Below are positions 30,244-43,192 of a DNA stretch of 64,000 bases, piece after piece. Each line of letters opens with the position of its first letter. Position 1 is the stretch's first letter. Where the stretch lies: NCBI GenBank assembly GCA_037447605.1, contig CM074816.1, positions 573,197 through 637,196 on the forward strand. The letters are read 5' to 3'. The notes below the pieces were generated by a model. It saw only the letters and a list, made by a program, of their open reading frames with translations, was not told the origin of the DNA and ran no database searches. The position numbers and the translations under genes were made by a program. The stretch is from Zygnema circumcarinatum (taxonomy: Eukaryota > Streptophyta > Zygnematophyceae > Zygnematales > Zygnemataceae).

Positions 30244-33200
30244 TCACCTGCCTTCATCGCTTTCTTGCAACGACCCCCCGGCCGACCTTGGACTGAGCAT
30301 GGTCCCATCCCCCTCTCCCGCGCTTTGGAGGAGCTTTGTGATCGCATCTAGAGCCCAGTCTCTGAACATTGCATCGTCAAGTGAGGCCCTGCAGAACAGA
30401 AACACATCCCATGCATCAGCACACATCATGATGTCAGCTCATGTCACGTCACTGGGTGATGACGACACGCCTCACGATGTCAAGACATCTCAAGCAGTCG
30501 ATGCATTTCACGATGTAAAGACATCACATGATGTCAGCACATCTCAACACACATGGACATATCCTTTGGCCAGCGTGAGTTGAAAAGTAAAAAGGGTGCG
30601 GGTGCCAATAATAAGACCAGAATTTCTTGTGAAATAAAGAGAGGAATGGTTCAACTGTCACTAAACCAAACAGAGACGGCATGATACTTACTCCACCACA
30701 TTGAAAGCCTCCTTCGCCCTTTCCATGCCGACATCAGCAATCTGCTGCAGCTGCCTCGAAGCATAGTGTCCCCTGCTAGCCACCTCCTTCAGGAAATGCA
30801 TATCCAGCAGAAACTGCAAATTTCACCCGCCATCATCCCCTCAGAATGCCGCAAGCCCAAAGCATTCACTGACTCCTCCTTGCTTGAAATGACCTGAAAG
30901 CTCCCAAAACCTCGCGTTTTTCACCCCACTAAATCATAAAGAAATTGACAGAGGAAGCAACTCGCCATCGCTATCCACTTTAAAGTGATACAGTCAACAC
31001 TCCTGCTCTGACTTGCCACAAAGTGCTGCATAAGCAGACATCCAAGCACGAAGATAAAATCTTTACTCAGCTTCATCCAATGGAATCCAACAGGAAGTTA
31101 ATCACAGCTTCCAACCGTTACGTTCATAGAGCCGCTTAGCCCCATATGTCCCCCATTCAGCATGTACCGCCTGAACCTATTTCCAAAACAAGTTGTGATT
31201 CCATCCAGGGGGAGAAAATTACCTGTTGAAGGCCAACCGGGCCAACAAAAAAGCGGCTATCTTCCCACATGTTGTCGTGACACACAAGTGTGAGAAGAGC
31301 GATGGCAAACTGGGTCAACAGCTGCAGGACCATTCTGTCGCGGCCGGCCAACACTTCGAATCCGACTCTTGAAATGATTTGTGCTGTCCAGAAGAAATGC
31401 TGCAAAAAAAATAAAGGGAAATCGAGACTTCGACCATAAATTCCCTAGGCAATTTTTCAAATAGTAGAATTGGAATTCCTCCAACTGGAGATTATAATGG
31501 TCATATCCACTTACTTGCATCGGCTGTGAAGGCATAGGATGCTGTCTCCATGCATTGGGGTCGCTCTCTACTTGGTCCATATTGAAATACAACGATGGTA
31601 GCACAGGCTCGTGACCTTCTTCATCAGGGTATAGCAGATCTGTGGCTTTCTGTGTGCAGAATTGCAACCGTAGACCCTCGGCTTTCTTTTGCAGTGACTT
31701 TTTCCATGATTGAAGCTGAGTCCTGCATAAGACGCAACAATGTTGCTTTCAGCCGGTCTGGAAGAAGAACATGAGGTCAATTTCCCCATGTACGAGCACT
31801 ACATGAACTTGAACCTCAAGTGCTGAACCTATCATGGATACTGTATTGTATTGTATTGACATTGTCAGTTTTAACGATGCTTGAGAGTTGCTGCACCGAG
31901 GCAAGTTGGCGGTAAGAGAAGGGCTTTCTAGGTATTGCACTATTTCGCCCCCTATCTAACAACAGAAATGCAATCCTATGCCCCAATGTCATGTGAAAGA
32001 AGTTTTCTAATGAAAACAGGATCGTGAAGTCGCAAGATGCGTACCTGCTTGACAAAATAGCAAGAGAACACACGTGAGCAAATGAAGTTGGCCAGTTACC
32101 CGTTTCAACGGCTTACCTTAAAGCAGCTTCTGCCCCAGATGGAACTGCAGATGCTGCTCTTCTAGAGTCATATTGACGACCCGACCGCAATGCTTCGATT
32201 CTAGAAGGGGGTGCAGCAGGCCTCTCCGAACCTGAGGTCAAGCGAACGGCTAATCTTGGCAGTTCCTCCGCAAGAAAGACAGCATTACAAATTAATGCCA
32301 GCTGCTGCTTCTCGTCCACAGCTGTTTGTATATTGTATGCCACTTCAGTGGTGTCCCATAATGTATCTTCTTGATTGAGTGCCTTAAGGAGAATTGCCAT
32401 ATACTGATAAAATAGATCCAATAGGCCTTCCAGAGTCGCATCGCCGAGGTTCATCGTTACAATGGGCCCCACATCCTCCAAAAATTCCTGGATAACCGTA
32501 GCATCCATCCAACATACTTCAGTTCAGCCCATCCTGCTTGCGAGATATGCAAAAGATACAAGAGCACTTAACTGAAACAGTTTTTTGACTCGACATTGCA
32601 GGGCACTACTGACAATTCCTACACATGAATGTCTTTAATAGCGAGATGATCTCCTCAAAATGTCGTCAGTCCAATCTGGAAGACTCAGGAACTACAATAA
32701 CTATATAGGTGTTCCATGATACGTAACATCACTTCCAAAACTGACAATTTATCCAAAATTGGGCCAAGTATAGACAGTGCAAAAGTCAAACGACTTCACA
32801 TCTTCAGTTGTAATGCGACATGAAAAAGAAGCAAAGAAACAAGCACGGTTTTAAGAAATACACCCATGGTGTTGTGTATAAAAGGAGAATCGCTCATCAT
32901 CTTGTGATCAAGAGTCTTCCCTTTCGTGGGAATCTCCTTCCTTATCATTTACCACAATTGCGGCTGAGTAGCAAATGGGGTTCTTGCCTGTTGAACACAA
33001 TAATAATGAAGGACACATCTCTAACAGGATCCCCTCACGTTCATTAAGGAGGGTGGCACAGACAAGCAGTTTTAGCTCTCTAAACGACAAGGTAGGTACA
33101 AGTCACACCTGCACCATCGAATATAGTCGTTGGGCACTTGACGTCAGCCTGATATTGGAAGGTGCTCCAACCGACGATCTCCCCATTCGCCCTTGCACAG

Positions 33201-35160
33201 CACTGACGTTCGGTTGCAAACGCCAATCATCGATGGCTGCCACAGCTCTCACGCTGTCTAATATTCTTTCGAGGTTCCCATCCAAAGCCTTTTCCACACA
33301 AGGGCGCACCAATCGAGAAAGAACGGGTGTAAGGGACAACCCCTGCTCTTCCAGCAGTTGGCAGTGCCCCATAGCAATCTGGACACATTCTGCAGCTGAA
33401 CGCAAGGCCCCAGATTCTGCTGCAAAGTTCAATACATACTTCCTCAAAAGTCCTGCACACCACTCTGCTTCACTGTGGGCCCACAATACGAGCTCAGATG
33501 AATAAGCAGCTTGATTTCCAAAAACGAGTTCAGAATCTTTTGCTGCTTGAGAAATCGCTGAAAAAACCAGTTGGCAAACAGTAGCCGTGTACGACCCACT
33601 ATATGATGACCCGCTGGGCCGCATAGGACGAATCTGAATCCTCAATCGCTGTCCATGAGAATTTAGCAAAAGCGTATGCGCACGGGCACCGTCTCCTAAT
33701 CTGTTCAAAGCCGCAACCGCTGCCCTTAGTTCGGAACCACTGACTGATGGCTGAAGAGCTACGTCTGCCAGCTGTTCAGTGAGTTCTAGTCTCCGCTTTG
33801 CTAAAGCCTCTGTTAAAAATGATAGTCCTCTAGGATCTAATGTCCCACTCTTAACTAGTTCTTCCCCCTGTTGGAGCAACCGCAATGCGCTATCCACCTT
33901 CCGTTCAGCAAGCGCTACATCAAGAGCGTCAGGGAGTGTCCGCAACCGAATTTCAAATTCTTGATAATCGGCATCCTCATCTTCTGAATAGTCTGAGATA
34001 TCCTGCAAAGTGGGCCTAGAGTCTAAAACAGCTGGATTTTCCACCAGACTGTGTATGAGGCTGCATTGCGAAGCCAACAGCTTCCCCATCGAACGAAGCT
34101 CGCCTTCCAAATCAGAAATTTCACGAGCACACCTGCAGCGAATAAAGGGTTTTTGCAGCGTGCGCCAATAGAAATAAGCTTCATGGTCACGCACATTTAG
34201 CTGCTAACCAAATATTCGAGAAGGCTTCCAAGTTTTTGAAAATTAAGCAAATGCTTTAATTACTTCAAAAGTAATAGTTGTCGAACATCGAGAACAACAT
34301 CGAAAATGAGTGCCAAAAGGTTTGCCTCCTTCAGCAGAGCAATAGGTAGAAACATGGAGGCGGAAAGTCACTGTTGAAGCTGTCAAACAATTCTCAAATA
34401 ATATGCCTATCCTTTTACACATAAAACCACCAAGTACTCATCGAACATCGAATCCACTTAAGGAACTGTGACTTTATTCCTTCCTCCAAAAGAAAAATAA
34501 TGGATACAGCAACTGAAACACCTACCGGATAAATTCTTTGTAATTTGCGAACACACTCCTTTGCATTTCCTGAGCTGATGCTCTCTTGTGCTCGGAAAGT
34601 TCTACGCAAAGCCGCCGGATGTTCTGCAAGAGCATAAAACAACGTCAAACACCATATTTTGTTATTTGGACTCACATTTGGTTTACATTTTCGAACCGTC
34701 CCGTCTTACGCCAGCTCGCGCAGACGCAGCCAAGTGCGCTTTTCCAGCTGTTCACGAGCCGTTATCCCTTGTAAAGTCAGCGCAAAAAATGGTCCTATTT
34801 CGCGTCCTAGCACACAAGGTCTGGCAACATAATCTGCAGTCGTAAAAAAGGGCTAATTTTCCAACCTTTTACGCTTCTTGTAAAATGCGACATGGTTAAG
34901 GTAAACGGAAACAAAACAAAACAATTTAAAAAGGACGGCGATACTTAGAGCTTATAGAGAAGTGAATGTTGTCGCACCTTCTCGCTCATTGATTGGCATT
35001 TGGACTGAACAAAAGCCTCCGGACTGAAGGAGTCGGATTCAAACAACTGGATCTCTTCCCCGAGCAGCGTGTCGCTGCCAGCTGTTCGATGCCCACTGCT
35101 GTAGCCATCGGCTGGGGGACCTCGCCGAGTCGGCTTCAGAGAGCGACTGGAAGACATCAT
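30244..35160 (-). CDS. EXO84: Exocyst complex subunit EXO84
   Basis: Eight exons close in phase to 775 residues: 34978-35160, 34526-34623, 33109-34132, 32117-32487, 31515-31722, 31223-31399, 30692-30813, 30244-30388. The sequence follows Arabidopsis EXO84B. It has FESDSFSPEAFVQSKC, then RSVFANYKEFIR and REISDLEGELRSM (vesicle-tethering N-terminal motif), then SELRAAVAALNRLGDGARAH and AYSSELVLWA, and a C-terminal helical part with EFLEDVGPIV and FFVGPVGLQQ. EXO84 is one of eight exocyst subunits that tether secretory vesicles to the plasma membrane. Its length is close to the plant norm. The start is the ATG at 35160; a second Met follows directly. The frame at 32487 was set by the EFLEDVGP alignment, with the acceptor ATCCAG. 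Confidence 0.95.
30428..30550. repeat. Degenerate short repeats (GATGTCA/GACATC) in an EXO84 intron
   Basis: Repeated, partly palindromic blocks such as CACGATGTCAAGACATCTC and CACGATGTAAAGACATCAC. The stretch lies in the last EXO84 intron, 40 bp upstream (gene sense) of the final exon's acceptor. Confidence 0.6.
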
Positions 35161-35814
35161 TGCCACCGCCTCTCTTCTCCAAAACTCTAAATTTAGGACC
35201 AAAACTATACACTATGCAGGGTTGCTTCCTGCACACCAATAGACTGCCTATCTTTACCACCCGTTCCCCAACAACCCTAACGAAATTAATAGCACAATAC
35301 AAACCCTTAATCTTATGAAATCCCCCGCTATATTCAAGAAGCTTGAAGCTCACTGAGCTCTGCCAGTGAGAGCCAGCCCCTCTGTCAGGAAAAAAGTGCC
35401 TCAGCAGAGCAGGAATAAGGCGCTCCATACATTTAATGGAACCCTAAAACGGTGAGACAAATCCATGTGACAATTCCGTAACGGTAGAAAATGGAAAATG
35501 GAAAATAATGAAAAATTGACGGTTGGATTAATATCCACGTGGACCCGTGTGAACGATGGACCGTTCGATAGGCGAGTGCGAGGCTTTGGGACAATGGCCG
35601 TTGGATGTACTACGTGGATAGAGGTAAGATTCAGACCGTTTGATAGTCACTTGCGAAATTTCGGGCTTTTTCTTTTTGTCGTTGGGGTGTTTCTGCGATG
35701 CACATTTTTGGTTTTTGGTTTATTGGTTTGTTGGTTTTTGATTTACGGTTGATGGTTTGCTGGTTTCTGGTTTCTGGTTTTTTGCGGAGGGCTCTCCCGG
35801 CGTTTTATATGGAT

Positions 35815-36020
35815 ATCATAACGTAGTGTCGTGTATTAAAATTCAGAATCTGTAATTTACACACCTTTTTCGGATAGATACACACCTTTTCGGTTTAAAA
35901 AGGCCTAAAAACCCCGAAAACTGACCGGCGGAAAAAGGTGTGTATCTATCCAAAAAGGTGTGTAAATAGCTTCCTATTAGAATTGCATTCAAAAATTCTA
36001 AAAGTCAGGCCGTTTCCCTT
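35815..36020. repeat. Dispersed repeat carrying a nested TIR element
   Basis: Second copy of the repeat at 17719-17790. Its left block, AACGTAGTGTCGTGTA, and right block, CTAAAAGTCAGGCCGTTT (35998-36015), flank the TIR element at 35856-35966. Confidence 0.75.
35856..35966. mobile_element. Small TIR element (MITE-like), 111 bp
   Basis: Arms of about 34 bp (35856-35890 and 35931-35966) are reverse complements except for a 1-bp indel and a base or so. Each begins TTTACACACCTTTTT when read inward. The core is about 40 bp. TA occurs next to both ends, with one unmatched base on the left, so a TA target-site duplication is possible but not clean. A diverged right half recurs at about 53489-53537. 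Confidence 0.8.
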
Positions 36021-36128
36021 TTCGAAGGGGTGGGCTTTCCGAAACGGATTTCCAAATTTCAGAGGCGCCTCCCTGCCTCCCTCCTGCACGCAGGAGGGGG
36101 GAGGGGGCGTGCAGCGGCTGTGGGGGAG

Positions 36129-39100
36129 ATGACGCGTGTCCTGGCGGTGGGCAGGAGGCTGGGGGCGCTCCACGTGGCGGGCGGGCACTGGCGCGCGAGG
36201 CGCCTTGCAGGGCTTGCGGGCGGCAGGGCGGGTCAGCCTCTCCGCGGCCTCTCTGGGGAGGGAGGGAGGGAGGGAGGGAGGGAGAGGAGGGGGAGGGGGC
36301 TCGGCTGGGGAGTGAGGGGTCCGGCACAAGCTTGTGCATGGCAAGCTGTTTTTTAGGGTTCTTTGGGGAGGTGGCTGCTAGGGTGTAGGGCTGAGAATGA
36401 AGTAAGAGTTTTTGGGGCTATTCTTAGGAGTGCGTGTACAAATATGCAACAAACACCAATTTGACCAATTTTATTTATTTTTCGACTTGAATCTGTTATC
36501 GTTTCTCCACATTTGTATGGACTAGTGAAAAGTGTGCTAAGCATCTGGAAATTCCCAAAAAACTGAATTGTGCATTTTTTCAATTAGGACCATCTATGGT
36601 GCCAGCTGTCAAAGCAGGGCCCATATCATTGGTGAAACAAGAAAACAAAGACATCGTTGTAGGTCCAAACATTGACGTCCATTCGCCCAAATTGCACGTT
36701 AAATGGGCAGCATGGTATCACTTTGTTGGATGGCTTTGGCTTTTAAACTCCTATGCTCATGTAAAAGGAGACGATTGCACTGGGAAAAACTGTGATTTCT
36801 GTCGAACGGTTACAATTTAAGGAAAAGGAAACGAGGAGAACGGCACACTTATTTTGCATTTGCACTGTAGGTAATAATGAGTAATGCTGAAGGTTCTTTT
36901 AGGTTGCATCCTCATTCCTATCGACTAGCGCAGAAGGAAAAAGAAGTTTATTCTTTGATTTGTTTGTTGATAGACCCTCATATGGCGTCCCTCCAGCAAG
37001 TAGCAAACAGCAACGTCTAGTTGCTTGCTCTAACCTTCACCATTTCAACCCCTTTTTTTTTGTTGATTTTTGCTTTTCTAAAAAGATTTTTTTTCTGACT
37101 GTGTCAGATTCAGAGACAACATCGTCTGTCGAATCCCCTTCCTATGGTTCTCCCCCACCAAGTCAAGCCCACGACCGGACAGAAAACTTAAGCAGCAGTG
37201 GACCGGTGTTACGAAGCTCAGACAAATGGGGCGGCCTTTCCCCTGTGAATGCTTTATCTCGGAGGGTGACAGCTTCTCTGCAGCGCAGTAAGGAGGTGAA
37301 CTCGTGGGATGCCCTCAGGGAATTATGGGACCACCCGGACCCTGTGAGCTGCGAAACATGCAACTACATGCTCAATGTCTGCGCGCAGGGGCGAAAGCCG
37401 GAGGTGGGTGCATTCTGTTGCTACGGACCAGTTTCTTTCACCTTTAGGAGTGGTTCGATCTTATAGGTCAATGCAGATTGTTTCCTCTTTTCCCACTTTC
37501 TTTTGTCCTTTTGAAGAGTTCAGGAGCTATGGGCTCTCAGGAATTATGCTTCCGTGTGCGTTTCTTGTGTTAGTCGAATCTTGTCTCGGTCGCTGTGACT
37601 TGAAGTTTAATCTCTTTAAAGGTGTTTCCACTGTCATTTTGAAACGCCTATGACTTGAACAGTTGGCATTGGAGATCTTTCGTCTAATGGAGGCAAAGGG
37701 AGTGGCGCCAAATGTAGTATCTTACAGCTGCCTCGTGCGAGCTTTCAGTCGAGGAGGCCGCGTTGAAGAGGTAACTTGTCTGAACGGGCACTACTATGTT
37801 TCTGATTTTTGGATTCATATTGGATCAAAATGATTCATAGGCCAAATTGTTGCTGTCCTTGAACTCAGCAAAGTGCTTTTCATTAAGCAGGTTCAAACTG
37901 GTGAGCGATTTGAATGTAGAGAAGTTTGTTTTGCAATCGTTGGCCTCCTATCAAGGGGTTTCATCTTATTTTCTTCTTTTTCATGTGACTTGCATGAGAG
38001 CAACCCTCCACGATTCAATAGAAGAGTCTCTCTGTCAATCACTGGCGAGGCACTCCTTCATTCCTTTTTGCTTTAAACGAATCATTTGATCTCTGTAACT
38101 GACATTACTGAAGTTGTTTTCTGTCATTTTATTGCTTCTACAGGCTGTTACGTGGCTTGAAAATCTTGCAGAGGCAGCTGCAGAAGGGCGAGCAGATGCA
38201 CCGAATCTGGTCATGTTCAACTCTGTTCTCAACGGTTGTGCCTATGCAGTCAACCAATCTCTTGCTGACAGGTGTCTTGCTCTCATGCACCGCCAAGGAA
38301 CAGCGTTGGATTCAGAGTCCTATGCGGAGCTCTTAAAGGTGTGAAACTGAAATAATTTCTTCTTAATTTCACCCGAACCTCACTGCCAGTAGTATTCTTT
38401 CTCCAATATCTGTAGCTGCTCTCCCTTTTGTGCCCTCAAAAAGCTTTGAAGGCTACTTATAGCTGACCATTCTTTCTCTAAATGGAGGAGGTGGCAGCTG
38501 GGGGGCCTGGCAGGTGACTTAATTCTCGTACATAAGTGGTGGAAAGAGCTTCTTTCAGTACTGGGAAAACCCTGCCACGTGGCACAAAATGCATACATTA
38601 CAGCTTTGGCTCGATGTGGTGATCTGAATTTGGCAGTTAGTGCCCTCCATTCATTCTGTGAAGCTGCCCTGCATCGACAGTTGGCAGTGCCTTCTGGGAA
38701 GTATAGGGGTCTGCTCCGGCAGAAGTCTTCTCTCACTTCCTCATATAGCAGGAGAGAGGTAGGGCTGATCTCAGGAGGGAGGGAGGACTCTCCCGCAAAG
38801 CAGCTCGTTGAGGGAGAGGAGGGACACTCTCCTCGAATCAGAGAGCGAGATGCGGAACTATATAAGTCCACCAATAAAGTGCAAGTGTTGGAGGGAAGAC
38901 AGCAAGGAGTAGGTTTAGATGTTTCAACAGTCAGTTCAGGAGAGGATGTTGCTGTGGAGGGAGGGCAAAGAGGTCAGGGAGATGGGGGGCTGAGGGAGAG
39001 AGAGAAGGGAGAAACGTTGGAGGGGTGGTGGAATAGTGGGCTGGTAGATTCGTTGGAGGAGTGGGTTCAGAAGGAGATGGTGATCGCATACAATGCAGTC

Positions 39101-42100
39101 GTGAATCAGGCTGCTCGAATTGGAGACTACCAGCTCGCAGTGAAGCTGATTTCACAGGTGCAGACAACAAGAGATGCCTTTCCAAAACACTTTTGAAATA
39201 ATCCGAAGGGGGAATCCATCCTTTTGTATGAGTCTATCTATGCTCGAGATTCTTTTTGACGATGTTTTGTCCTTCAGTCATCATAGTGTTTTTTTTTCGT
39301 AAGCCCATAAATGAACCATGCATGCCCAACCTCACAATGACCAATTGGGTTTCTGTTACTTTTGGTAGATGTTGGATGGAGGGCTCAAGCTCGACAACTA
39401 TAGCTACAACGCGTGGATGAGGGCGGCAGCAAAGGGCGGGACGGTGGATGACACTTTGCATGTGGTATCCCTCCATCCCTTCCTCCCTCCCTCCCTCCCT
39501 CCCTCCCTCCCTCCCTCCCTCCCTCCCTCCCTCCCTCCCTCTCCCTCCTCCCTCCCTCCCTCCTCCCTCCCTCCCTCCCTCCCTCCTCCCTCCCTCCCTC
39601 CCTCCCTCCCTCCCTCCCTCTCCCTCCCTCCCTCCCTCCCTCCCTCCCTCCCTCAGTAAGACCTCCCCTTTCAGTGTCCAGGTCTGGACCTAATATATGC
39701 AATCCGGTCCTCTAATTATCTGTTGATACCGTTCAAGAAGGTTACCTCACCCTCACATCTTTACGTTCGTTCGTTACGTTTGTCTCCCATACTCAGAACA
39801 CATCCACTGTTGCAAGGCCATTGTTCTCTCTTGGTATGACTTCATCGAACGCTCGTTCTCTGCTATAAAACGCAAGTTTTCATGGGAATTTTGTTTTGGT
39901 ATGATCACAGTGGAAGAGCATGCAGGCAGGAGGGTTTCAGCCCAACCGCCATAGCCACGAAGCTCTCCTTCATGCTCTCTGCAATGAGGGGCGGCTGGAG
40001 GAGGCGGAGCAGCTGCTTCAGGAAATGGCTCAAAAGGGCCACAAAATGGCACCCTCAAAACATGCATACAATGCCCTCTTGGATGCATGGACAGCACAGG
40101 TGCAGAGAATCTTTCCTCTCTGTTTTTAAAAGTTTCGGTGAACCTTGTTCAGCCTGCCAGTTATCTGCTTATGCGTGCATCTTTGCTGTCACCCTATTTC
40201 TGATAACCTTCACTTCAGCACTTTTGAGTCACCTCCACCCAATTCTGTGTAATGTAGGGAGACCCATCGAAAGCAATGTCGATATATCAGTGGATGAGAG
40301 ATGCGTGTGTTCCTCCGGACGTCTGCACATTTCTCTCACTTTTTTCTGCCTGCACGGGACCGCGCTATTTGGGAGCTGATAGCGGAAATTGGGCGAGGGA
40401 GGAGGCAGTGAAGCGAGTGGCATTGATAGAAGGGGAGATGAAGAAAGCGGGAGTGCGACATACAGCCGCCACATATGCAGCTATGGTACGTCATCGATGA
40501 TGAGAACATTTGGACTTGGGAATTTGAACCAGTCAAAAGGTCATGAAGTTGAGTAGTATGGTGGCAGTTGATGCTTATATTAAGAGAAGGGTGGAATCCT
40601 TGGATTTGTCCGGATCAGGTCATGAAAGGTTTGTTGGAAGAAACTCCTGGGTGATTTTGCAGGAGAATGGTTGGGAAAACAGTTAACCATGAGCGAGCAG
40701 CCATGTAATGAAGAAACAAGCTTCAAACAGTTCAACCAAACATGCATTTCCACCATCCTTGTGCTGTAGTTCGATGACTTCTCCAATTACTTCAAGCACC
40801 AAAGTTGTACAGGCAGCATATGTGTAGCTTTAGTAAATTCATGGGTCATTCGGCTCTTGTTCTCTGGCTACAACTGCGTATTAGCGTTCCCAACACTTGA
40901 ATTCCATGCACATATCATGGTTGATTTTACTTAGGCAACTCACTTTCTCATGGACTCTTTAAAATTCGACATTTTCAAGAATCTCATATGGCAATTTGCT
41001 CATTGTTTCTTATGGATTTTAGGGTTTGGAATGGGAGTTGTGTGGCGTGGCAGCTACAACTGTTAGGGAGAGAAGCGCAGATAGAGGTCATGTTGGAACG
41101 TTTGAAGGAGGCTGGCCAGTCTGCGAATGCACATAACCGCCCTCTTCTCGATGCTGTGACTTTTAACGTCGCCATTGATGCATGCATTCAGGCAGGAAAG
41201 GTAATTGCTAAATATGGTTATTGGTGTTCATGTCAAGCTATACCTAGGAATATGCCTTCGTTCCTTACTTGTTGGCCTTTTATCGCAAATAGTAGTGGAG
41301 TCTCTCGATTTGGCAGTTTTTTTCGCAGGGGTGAAGTCGGGAATGCATGCAGGTTGAGCTTTTGATTGGTTCACTCATTGTTCTATGTCTCATGTGGGTT
41401 TTGTGGGATGGACAAGGTTAGATGGACAAGGCTATGGAGGTGTTCAAGCAGATGGAGGCTATTGGAGTTTCACCCACTCGTGTGACCTACAACACTCTCA
41501 TCAATGGATGCTCCTTTATGCTTGGGAAGCCTTCACAGATGACTCTCGCCTTTGAGCTTGCAGATGCCATGAAGGAAAAGGGCATAACTTCGGACGTTGT
41601 TACTTACAATTCTCTTCTCAAGGTGGGGGGGCTCAATGCTTGGACTTCTTCTTCACTAAATAAGACTTGAGTCTGAGGAACATCCGACGTTTCTACTTTT
41701 GAACTTGTTTCGTGAACTCTTCAAAAAAGAGAGCTGTCTGCACTCGATGGCTTATTTAACTTTCCTCTTTGTGCCGGGGAATGAGATTTTTTTGCAGGTT
41801 GTTTGCCATGGAGGCGAAGTAGATGTGGGCCTGCAATTGCTGGTAGAGATGCAGTCTCGGGGGGTCTCGCCAGATCATATATCCTTCAATACGCTTTTGG
41901 CAGCCGCAAGCCATCATGTACGGATTCATGGAACCTTTCTTGAAAGCATGCGTGGACCACTCAGAATGGATACCCACTTGAATATTTGTACAGTTGTACT
42001 CTATACAAGTTCTGCTCCTATGCCTGTCTATGACTGTCTATGTCAATCGATCAATGTGCTCTCATATAAGTTTCTCATGGCCCCACTCTTGTGCAGAATC

Positions 42101-42639
42101 GATTGGACATTGTGGAGTTGTGCCTCGAGCACATGCACCGCTGTTCCGTTACCCCCGACAGCACTGCCTGCTGCTTGGCTGTTGCTGCTTATGTCAGCGC
42201 AGACCGCCATAGTGATGCAGTCGAGGCCCTTCACATGCTCAGTGCGCGGATGATGGCACTCTCAGTGGAGGGTGAACCGGAATGCGAAAACAAGGGCACT
42301 ACTACGCTTTTAAACACCTCGAAAGGGATAGAAACTGTTCAAGGCAGACCTGCAAGCGGCATCTCCCCTTTGGTGAGAGAATTGGATACAAAGACGCAAC
42401 CGAAGCATGCGAGTATTCGTGTTGAAGAAGCGGAGACGGCAGAGGAATTGCTGGAGATTGCAGTGATGTGCGATGACCCGGCGGCCATGGCGGACTACAT
42501 GCGGACGCTTGCAGGCTCGCTTGATGGGAGAGAGCGAGAGTGGAGGGCTGAGAGGAGCCCTCTTGCTGCACGGCTGCGCATTCTGTATGGCAGAAGAATG
42601 CAAACTATTGGAAAGGAGGTCTCGTATAAAGCGGCATAG
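36129..42639 (+). CDS. Pentatricopeptide repeat protein, organelle-targeted (At1g76280-like)
   Basis: The exons from 37663 on are well supported: 37663-37770, 38144-38338, 38498-39157, 39369-39464, 39911-40099, 40258-40485, 41054-41200, 41422-41622, 41798-41917, 42097-42639. All junctions keep phase 0. Upstream, 36129-36311 (Arg/Gly-rich, presequence-like) and 37116-37403 are likely exons, giving about 985 residues, but the N-terminus is uncertain. Many PPR motifs are visible, such as IFRLMEAKGVAPNVVSYSCL, MEVFKQMEAIGVSPTRVTYN and MQSRGVSPDHISFNTLL. PPR proteins bind organellar RNA in a sequence-specific way. The order resembles Arabidopsis At1g76280, from memory. The 38498-39157 exon carries a Gly/Glu/Ser-rich insertion of about 110 residues that breaks the repeat spacing. 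The tail after about residue 880 is not PPR-like. Confidence 0.87.
39476..39656. repeat. (TCCC)n microsatellite beside a PPR splice donor
   Basis: About 180 bp of TCCC repeats with a few CTCC/CTC interruptions, starting about 10 bp after the 5' splice site at 39465. It is intronic; the Pro/Ser-rich frames through it are artefacts. Confidence 0.95.
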
Positions 42640-43192
42640 CTTACATTGCGGCAGAATTAGCTGTGTTAGGGTCCTAGCAATAACAGTACTGCTTTAGTAT
42701 GTCAGTGGTTTGGATGCATTAGAAATGTACTATGGGGCTGCATTGCGAAGAATGAGAGAAATCATCGTCCCCTTGCAATCTGTGGATGAATTTCTGTTCA
42801 AGTTTGACACAGACCGTGGAATAGTGTACACGCTCGTATTTCAGACTTTTTTTTTTTTTGTTTTCCAACTCGTCGGTCAGCTACCCCCTAAACGACAATC
42901 TTTGGTCCGGCCAACCATTGGAAGGCATGCTTGGAACCCTTGGTTGCTGCCTTAAAAAAAAAAGGAATGATCTGAACTTCTGAAAAGGCTCGATCGTGAT
43001 CAGCCGGTTCCCCTCTTTTTCCTTGGCTAGTCAACAAGCTCACTCTCAAGAACATCACAAAAGTTTGTATCCTAGACACAGCCAAATGCATGATAGATTC
43101 ATGCTAATCTGATTCCCAAACTGCACATTGAATTGTCGAAACTCCAAGTTTGGTACAATGTTAATCAACAACAAAAACATGAAACATGAATG
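42640..43192. other. Convergent spacer between PPR and MFS 3' ends, no gene seen
   Basis: 553 bp holding both 3' UTRs. There is a poly(T) run near 42848 and a poly(A) run near 42954. No coding frame is worth calling. Confidence 0.55.

Larger units (their letters stand above)
35161..36128. promoter_or_regulatory. Divergent spacer between EXO84 and the PPR gene
   Basis: Contains T/G-rich tandem-like sequence at about 35705-35785 (GGTTT-type units), the dispersed repeat and nested TIR element at 35815-36020. A G-box, CCACGTGGC, lies at 36170, just inside the first predicted PPR exon. Both promoters should be here. Confidence 0.55.

Noticed and set aside
39385-39702. Gly/Arg/Glu-rich antisense frame
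   Set aside because: Shadow of the (TCCC)n repeat in a PPR intron.
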